NCBI GenBank assembly: GCA_027031185.1
Contig: JALVEF010000259.1
Span: 1-11,045, forward strand
Reading direction: 5' to 3'
Origin: Saprospiraceae bacterium
GTDB lineage: Bacteria > Bacteroidota > Bacteroidia > Chitinophagales > Saprospiraceae
Length of the DNA stretch: 11,045 nt
Within the stretch, counting starts at the first letter, position 1. Each line of letters begins with the position of its first letter. The notes beneath the pieces were generated by a model. It saw nothing but the letters and a program-made list of their open reading frames with translations, searched no databases and had not been told where the DNA came from. Shown one piece after another: positions 7,061 through 11,045 of this stretch. The position numbers were made by a program, and so were the translations under genes.

Positions 7061-7118
7061 GTAACTGTTTAGGTGCTCCTGTTTTTAGCGCAAAAACAGC
7101 GGGTACCTAAACAGTTAC
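7061..7118. repeat. Palindromic repeat, copy 3 (best conserved, 58 bp)
   Basis: The left arm is gtaactgtttaggtgctcc followed by tgtttttag. The right arm is caaaaacagcgggtacct followed by aaacagttac. The outer 14 bases pair perfectly and the rest imperfectly around a very short centre. The element is followed directly by another acagttac, making a tandem of that octamer at 7111-7126. It lies just beyond the nosZ terminator on the transcript. Confidence 0.87.
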
Positions 7119-7127
7119 ACAGTTACT

Positions 7128-7158
7128 AAAAAAGACGGAGCGCTTGACGCGCTCCGTC
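7128..7158 (-). terminator. Intrinsic terminator after nosZ
   Basis: A perfect 10-bp stem (gacggagcgc at 7134-7143 with gcgctccgtc at 7149-7158, loop of 5) is followed on the minus strand by six T residues (7133-7128). It starts 8 bp after the nosZ stop codon. It should end or strongly reduce transcription from nosZ into the downstream maturation genes. Confidence 0.85.
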
Positions 7159-7166
7159 TATACGTG

Positions 7167-9152
7167 TTATTCACCTGGTTTCTCTCCGTCCAGTGACCAG
7201 GACAGGGGCACGTTGGAGCCGCGCGGTGAGACGCGGACATAACCCTGCATTTCCTGGTGAAGTGCGGAGCAAAAGTCTGTACAGTAAAACGGCCATACGC
7301 CGGGCTGTTTGGGCTCCCAGACGAAGGTCTCGGTCCGGCCGGGCATGATGAGCAGCTCGGAGTTGTTGGCGCCAATCATGGCGATGCCGTGGGGCACATC
7401 GTAGTCTTGCTCCAGGTTGGTGACGTGGAAATAGACCTTGTCGCCTACCTTGACGCCTTCGATGTTGTCCGGGGCGAAGTGGCTCCGGATCATGGTCATA
7501 TAGATGTGCACTTCGTTGCCCTTGCGCACCACGTGCGCATCCTTTTCAGACTTGGTCGCATAGGGGTGCTTGTTTTCCCCCAACTTGTAGATTTTGGTTG
7601 TCTTGGGATGCACCAAGTCGCGGGGACAGCCGGCGGCATAGTGGGGCTCACCCACCGTGGGGAAGTCCAGCAGCAGCTTCATCTTCTCGCCGGTGATATC
7701 AAACAACTGGGCGGACTGACACACTTCGGGGCCGGTGGACAGATAGCGGTCTTTGGTGATCTTGTTCATCGCTACCAGGTACTTGCCGAATGGGTGTCTG
7801 GAGTTGCCGCCCGGAATCATCAGGTGGCCGACGGAGTAATAGACCGGCTGGCGATCGACGACTTCCCAGGTGCCGAGTTTCCATTTGACGACTTCGGAGG
7901 AGATGAAGAAAGTGGTATAGGCATATCCCTTGCCGTCAAACTCGGTGTGGAGCGGGCCCAGGCCGGGATTCTTGACGGCGCCGGCATTGACGGCTTCGTA
8001 CTTGAGAATGGGGATGCCGTAGGCTTCGCCGGCATAGGCTTTGTCTTCGATGGCTTTGAGCATCTTGGTGAAGGAGTGGGCCGTAAGTTCGGCAGCCAGC
8101 TTACCGGACCCGATGATGTACTCGCCGTCGGGCGAGACGTCGCAGCCGTGGGGCGACTTGGGTGTGGGCAGGAAGTACACGAGGCCGGGGAGGGAGCCGT
8201 CCAGTACTTTGACTTCGGTCTCCCATTTGGTATGGGCCTGATGGGTTTCGTGATCCCAGATATTGTGCGCATAGCGCACTTTTTGGGTGGTAAACTTGCC
8301 CTGCTTGATATACTCTTCGGCTTTTTTCCAGTTGACGGCGGCGATGAAGTCCTTGTCGTTTTGCGAGGCATTGACTTCGAGCAGCGAGTTGGCTTCTTCG
8401 GTGTTGTAGGTAGAGAAGAAGAACCAACCGTGGGACTTGCCACGTCCCGGGTGGGACAGGTCGTAGTCAAAGCCGGGCATCTTGATTTGGAAGGCGATAT
8501 TCATGCGTCCGGTCTGTGGGTCCACTTTGATGAAAGAGAGCGCGGCCTTGAAGTTGCCTTTCATGTCGCTGATGGGCATATCCTTCTGCGGGAATGGCAC
8601 GGCAAAGCGGGTGCCGGCCACGACGTACTCGGTATTTTCGGTGACGAAGGCGGAGGAGTGGTTACCGGCCGAGTTGGGGATTTCGATGATCTCATCCGTT
8701 TCGAAGGTCTTGAGATTGACACGCGCGATGCGAGGCGTGTTGTTTTCATTGAGAAAGACCCACCGGCCATCCACGGTGCCATCCGTTTGGGAGATATCCG
8801 GGTGGTGGGAGTCACCCCAGGGGATGAAGCCTTTGGATGTCATGAGCATGGGCTTGGTCTCTTCGCTATAGCCGTAGGCCTTTTCCGGGTCCTGGGAGAA
8901 TACCGGGATGACGCGGAAGAGACGACCAGACGGCAAACCATAAACGGAAAGCTGTCCACTAAATCCTCCGGAGATGAAGGCGTAAAATTCGTCATAGTCG
9001 CCGGGCTTGACATAGACGCGTTCGGCGGCTGACGAGGCCAGGGCTCCACCCGATGAGTTGCCGGAATTATTTCCGGACTGCTGCGTGCATTGTGTCAGAA
9101 AGGCCGCGGCGATAAACAGGGTGAAAAGAAGTCTTGCTTGTTTTTTCATCAT
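7167..9152 (-). CDS. nosZ: Nitrous oxide reductase NosZ, clade II type, lipoprotein-exported
   Basis: NosZ catalyses the two-electron reduction of N2O to N2 in the periplasm. The 661-residue product starts with a Sec lipoprotein signal (AAFLTQC, Cys22) and a Ser/Gly/Asn linker. There is no twin-arginine motif, which places it with the Sec-dependent clade II enzymes. The seven-bladed propeller follows. Candidate CuZ histidines include H116-H117 (GDSHHPD), H165 (NHSSAFV), H335 (SPHGCDVSPDGEY) and H402 (GPLHTEFDG). The C-terminal cupredoxin domain holds all CuA ligands: H588 (DVPHGI) and C624-x3-C628-x3-H632-x2-M635 (YCTDFCSALHQEM). Spacing matches known NosZ, so the enzyme looks complete and functional. 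An ATG at 9149 is an alternative start. The gene is 20 bp after the fasciclin gene and is followed by a terminator. Confidence 0.97.
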   Translation of the reverse strand: MMKKQARLLFTLFIAAAFLTQCTQQSGNNSGNSSGGALASSAAERVYVKPGDYDEFYAFISGGFSGQLSVYGLPSGRLFRVIPVFSQDPEKAYGYSEETKPMLMTSKGFIPWGDSHHPDISQTDGTVDGRWVFLNENNTPRIARVNLKTFETDEIIEIPNSAGNHSSAFVTENTEYVVAGTRFAVPFPQKDMPISDMKGNFKAALSFIKVDPQTGRMNIAFQIKMPGFDYDLSHPGRGKSHGWFFFSTYNTEEANSLLEVNASQNDKDFIAAVNWKKAEEYIKQGKFTTQKVRYAHNIWDHETHQAHTKWETEVKVLDGSLPGLVYFLPTPKSPHGCDVSPDGEYIIGSGKLAAELTAHSFTKMLKAIEDKAYAGEAYGIPILKYEAVNAGAVKNPGLGPLHTEFDGKGYAYTTFFISSEVVKWKLGTWEVVDRQPVYYSVGHLMIPGGNSRHPFGKYLVAMNKITKDRYLSTGPEVCQSAQLFDITGEKMKLLLDFPTVGEPHYAAGCPRDLVHPKTTKIYKLGENKHPYATKSEKDAHVVRKGNEVHIYMTMIRSHFAPDNIEGVKVGDKVYFHVTNLEQDYDVPHGIAMIGANNSELLIMPGRTETFVWEPKQPGVWPFYCTDFCSALHQEMQGYVRVSPRGSNVPLSWSLDGEKPGE

Positions 9153-9172
9153 TTTTCGTTTTATTTGGTGAC

Positions 9173-9757
9173 TTAGGATTCGGGCACGAGGACGTCGTCA
9201 ATGACGTGAATCCAGCCGTTGGAAACTTTGACGGTTTTGAGAATCTTGGTACCACCGACATAGACATCGTCGCCTTTCTGCTCCACTTGGAGATACTTGC
9301 CGGACGCCATGTAGAGCTTGCGTCCCTTTTTGGCTTCCTTTTTCAGTTGCTCCAACGGATAGTTGGCCGGTGCGACGTGATTGGTCAGGATGTAGGCGAG
9401 CTTGTCCTTGTTTTGCGGTTTGAGCAAGTCATCGAGCGTGCCTTTTGGCAGCTTGTCAAAAGCGGAATTGAGCGGCGCGAAGATGGTGAGCGGGCCGGCG
9501 TTGACGACAGAGTTTTCGACGCCAGCAGCCTTGATGGCCGCTACGAGGGTGGAAAAATCGTCCAAAGACTCGGCCACCTGGAGGGCATTGGCCTGCGAGA
9601 CGTTGTCTTTGACGTAGGCCTGACCCTGTTTTTTGGCCGGAGCGGAAGTGGTTTGGGCTTCGGGCGCTTGCCGGGCCCCGGTCGCGGACTGTGACTCACT
9701 CTGGCAGGCGAAGCTGCCGATGAGAAGCGCGACGAGCAAAATTGAGAAGTACTTCAT
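9173..9757 (-). CDS. Fasciclin (FAS1) domain lipoprotein
   Basis: This 194-residue exported lipoprotein has its signal ending in SFAC (Cys18). A Gln/Ala/Thr/Ser-rich linker follows to about residue 50. One FAS1 domain (about 55-192) shows all usual landmarks: TIFAPLNSAFDKLP (H1 region, 91-104), YILTNHV (122-128) and GWIHVIDDVLVP (H2 region, 181-192). FAS1 domains mediate adhesion or protein-protein contacts, and no catalytic role is known for this type. It lies 20 bp before nosZ, so it is very probably co-transcribed with it and belongs to the nos operon. An inferred role is as a scaffold or holder near NosZ and the cytochrome at the membrane. The lysine-rich stretch QLKKEAKKGRK (137-147) could offer a charged contact surface. 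Confidence 0.92.
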   Translation of the reverse strand: MKYFSILLVALLIGSFACQSESQSATGARQAPEAQTTSAPAKKQGQAYVKDNVSQANALQVAESLDDFSTLVAAIKAAGVENSVVNAGPLTIFAPLNSAFDKLPKGTLDDLLKPQNKDKLAYILTNHVAPANYPLEQLKKEAKKGRKLYMASGKYLQVEQKGDDVYVGGTKILKTVKVSNGWIHVIDDVLVPES

Positions 9758-9851
9758 AAGGCGTTTTATTTGGTTTATTTGGAAGGCGGCGGCAAGACCA
9801 TTGTCCCGCGACGCGCCATCCGGTAGTTTTGGTTAGGATAGGAGAGCGGTA

Positions 9852-9879
9852 GTCATCAGCGATGGGGATCGCTGATGAC
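9852..9879. other. Perfect 12-bp hairpin between the cytochrome and fasciclin genes
   Basis: gtcatcagcgat pairs perfectly with atcgctgatgac around a gggg centre, 6 bp after the cytochrome stop codon on the minus strand. The downstream minus-strand sequence (taccgctctcc) has no T-run, so a classical intrinsic terminator is unlikely. It could stabilise the 3' end of the cytochrome message or serve as a processing or pause site. Confidence 0.7.
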
Positions 9880-9885
9880 CTGGGC

Positions 9886-10377
9886 TCACAGCGTGCGGAA
9901 GTATTCCAGCACCTTGCGCGCCTGCTCTTCGGTGAGCCCCTGATTGGCCATGGGTGTGCCGTTGAACTCCATGAGGAGTTTTTTTGCTTGTTCGTTTTCT
10001 TTGACCATACCTTCCGGGTTGAGGATCATATTCATCACCCAGGCGGGATGACGGCGCTCGAAGATTCCTTTCGGGGCCGGCCCGATGTATTTTTTGGTTG
10101 GTTTGTGGCAGGCCGTGCATTTTTCTTTGTAAATTTTTTCGCCTTCGGCGGCCATGGCCTGGTCAATTTCGGCGGGCAGCGTCAGGTCTTTGACCGGGCC
10201 GACGCCTTTGTCTTGCATGGGATCAGCCGGGGCGTCTGACTGTGGTTTGGGATCTGTTGTTTCGGTTGTCGCAGGTGTGGACCGGGACGCGGACGCATCC
10301 CCATCGGCTCCGCAGGAGGCGATAAACACTCCTAAAAAAGTCAGTACAATGAGCAGCAGGTTCGTTTTTGAGTTCAT
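9886..10377 (-). CDS. Lipoprotein c-type cytochrome, probable electron donor in the nos operon
   Basis: This is a 163-residue membrane-anchored monoheme cytochrome c. The signal peptide ends in FIASC (Cys22), then comes a Thr/Ser/Pro/Asp linker of about 40 residues. The class I cytochrome domain carries CTACH (Cys87, Cys90, His91) for haem attachment and a TPMANQGLTEEQ segment in which Met143 is the likely axial ligand. The closing helix is QARKVLEYFRTL. It is the first gene of the cluster, facing the rrf2-type regulator, with a promoter-like sequence 60 to 90 bp upstream. In clade II nos systems small cytochromes c pass electrons to the NosZ CuA site, and this product is the natural candidate. 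That role is inferred from position. A hairpin lies just after its stop codon, before the fasciclin gene. Confidence 0.92.
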   Translation of the reverse strand: MNSKTNLLLIVLTFLGVFIASCGADGDASASRSTPATTETTDPKPQSDAPADPMQDKGVGPVKDLTLPAEIDQAMAAEGEKIYKEKCTACHKPTKKYIGPAPKGIFERRHPAWVMNMILNPEGMVKENEQAKKLLMEFNGTPMANQGLTEEQARKVLEYFRTL

Positions 10378-10438
10378 CTTTTAAGCATTTTGTTGCCGGG
10401 CCCCGGGGGCACCGTACCGGTGAATCAATTTGGCGGAG

Positions 10439-10470
10439 CAAAATTAGGATAAAAGGACAAAAAAATCCAA
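10439..10470 (-). promoter_or_regulatory. Predicted Bacteroidota promoter of the nos operon
   Basis: On the minus strand, TTG at 10470-10468 is followed after 21 nt by TAATTTTG at 10446-10439, which fits the TTG / TAnnTTTG consensus. Transcription would begin near 10432 and leave a leader of about 55 nt before the cytochrome ATG. The leader includes a small palindrome, caccg-tac-cggtg, at 10410-10422. Confidence 0.5.
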
Positions 10471-10474
10471 TTTT
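10440..10474. promoter_or_regulatory. Candidate operator: inverted repeat overlapping the predicted promoter
   Basis: aaaattagga (10440-10449) and tccaatttt (10466-10474) form an A/T-rich inverted repeat with a 16-nt centre. It covers both predicted promoter elements and lies between the divergent regulator and operon. Repressors of the Rrf2 family bind A/T-rich dyads of about this size, so this may be the regulator's site. That is inference, since homopolymer-rich DNA can form such dyads by chance. Confidence 0.35.
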
Positions 10475-10504
10475 CTTTTTGTTTTTTCTCATAAATTCGC
10501 AGCA

Positions 10505-10906
10505 ATGTTTTCCAGTGCCACGAAATACGCGATTCGGGCCATCGTGCACTTGCGAGAGCACGCTCACAAAGGGCACAAATTGCGCGTCCAGGAGATCGCG
10601 GACGCCATATCGGTACCCGGGCCATACCTGAGTAAAGTGCTGCAACAGCTGGTGCGGCATGGCTTGGTGTCATCTGCCAAGGGGCGGGGCGGCGGCTTCT
10701 ACCTAAGCGAGGCCAATCTGGACAAGACGCTGTTGGATATCCTGATCTGCATGGAAGGACGAAACGTATTTGACAAGTGCCTGCTGGGCTTCCCGGAATG
10801 TGGCGAGGCCCATCCCTGTATCCTGCATGAGCAGTACAAGCCATTTAAGGCGACGATGAATCAACTGGTCCGCAATGTCACACTGGCGGATTTGAGGGAG
10901 AAGTGA
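10505..10906 (+). CDS. Rrf2-family Fe-S transcriptional regulator (NsrR/IscR-like)
   Basis: This 133-residue DNA-binding regulator begins with MFSSATKYAIRAIVHL and a winged helix-turn-helix (VQEIADAISVPGPYLSKVLQQLVRHGLV, about 28-55; wing GRGGGFYL, 61-67), the standard Rrf2 fold. Cysteines Cys92, Cys99 and Cys105 (KCLLGFPECGEAHPC, C-x6-C-x5-C) sit where IscR and NsrR bind an iron-sulfur cluster. A further Cys82 lies just upstream. Family members of this type respond to NO, Fe-S status, oxygen or redox state. Being divergent from the nos operon, it is the likely local regulator of that operon and perhaps of itself. I leave out a symbol because NsrR, IscR and other Rrf2 proteins cannot be separated safely by eye. 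The start follows an A/T-rich leader and gives the expected N-terminus. Confidence 0.9.
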   Translation: MFSSATKYAIRAIVHLREHAHKGHKLRVQEIADAISVPGPYLSKVLQQLVRHGLVSSAKGRGGGFYLSEANLDKTLLDILICMEGRNVFDKCLLGFPECGEAHPCILHEQYKPFKATMNQLVRNVTLADLREK

Positions 10907-10933
10907 GGGGATTCGCCGTATGGTTGTGCCTAC

Positions 10934-10954
10934 TCCCAAAAGCGTAGTTTGGGA
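10934..10954 (+). terminator. Weak hairpin after the Rrf2 gene
   Basis: tcccaaa and tttggga form a 7-bp stem with a 7-nt loop, 27 bp after the regulator's stop codon. The following sequence (cgtttcgg) has no proper T-run, so termination here is only possible. It may equally be part of the adjacent REP-like element. Confidence 0.3.
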
Positions 10955-10957
10955 CGT

Positions 10958-10991
10958 TTCGGCAGGCTTAGTTCGACTCCGCTCACTAAGC
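10958..10991 (-). repeat. REP-like hairpin at the right end
   Basis: ttcggcaggcttagt resembles the reverse complement of the left-hand unit agtgagcttgccgaac at 3103-3118. gcttagt (10966-10972) pairs with actaagc (10985-10991) around tcgactccgctc. The same repeat family therefore occurs on both sides of the nos locus. Confidence 0.65.
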
Positions 10992-11045
10992 GCAGCGTAA
11001 ATGCTGACCAAATTTGCTTCAATCCGGCTTTTTGTTTCCCGAACA

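Noticed and set aside
7257..9032. A 591-codon open frame on the plus strand, antisense to nosZ
   Set aside because: NosZ on the other strand has all CuA ligands and a full-length match to the family. The antisense frame is a by-product of GC-rich codon use and reads as a Gly/Val/Asp-rich string without domains.
10415..10432. FNR/NnrR-type box near the cytochrome promoter
   Set aside because: Only a single TTGAT half-site is present on the minus strand, with no matching ATCAA at the right distance.
1..11045. CRISPR array, tRNA, rRNA, integrase or transposase genes
   Set aside because: No regularly spaced repeats, no tRNA-like or rRNA-like sequence and no recombinase motifs were recognised in either strand by eye.

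Overview
The window looks like a piece of a Bacteroidota chromosome. Four things point there: a C-terminal type IX secretion (T9SS) sorting domain, a Sec/lipoprotein-exported clade II-type nitrous oxide reductase instead of a Tat-exported one, A-rich translation starts without clear Shine-Dalgarno sequences, and a match to the phylum's TTG / TAnnTTTG promoter. I cannot assign a genus.

Layout. Positions 1-2980 are AT-rich (about one third GC by eye) and hold two overlapping minus-strand genes: a secreted trypsin-fold endopeptidase with a T9SS tail (738-2912) and a small putative outer-membrane protein (40-741). Positions 2979-3679 contain no convincing gene. They are a mosaic of inverted repeats and short REP-like units, and the base composition changes here. 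From 3680 to 10906 the DNA is clearly more GC-rich and carries a nitrous-oxide-reduction (nos) locus. In minus-strand transcription order it is: lipoprotein cytochrome c (10377-9886), fasciclin-domain lipoprotein (9757-9173), nosZ (9152-7167), an intrinsic terminator, a four-helix membrane protein (6892-6308), nosL (6046-5612), nosD (5612-4374) and nosF (4387-3680). A divergent Rrf2-family regulator with an Fe-S-type cysteine cluster (10505-10906, plus strand) faces the first gene across a 127-bp intergenic region. The window ends in another REP-like hairpin.

How the genes work together. NosZ reduces N2O to N2 at its CuZ site and receives electrons through CuA. The cytochrome c is the obvious candidate donor. 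NosL is the copper-binding lipoprotein, NosD the periplasmic maturation protein and NosF the ATPase of the NosDFY copper-site assembly system. The membrane-integral partner NosY is not encoded after nosF. The locus instead stops at the repeat mosaic, which suggests loss or relocation of nosY. The Rrf2 regulator is a plausible Fe-S, NO or redox sensor for the operon, and an inverted repeat overlapping the predicted promoter is a candidate operator.

The most notable unexplained items are the missing nosY at a composition and repeat boundary, an apparently nested repeat insertion at 3002-3125, three copies of a palindromic repeat around the unnamed membrane gene (one supplies its stop codon), and a fasciclin lipoprotein inside the nos operon. 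I did not find a clear, entirely new biological system.
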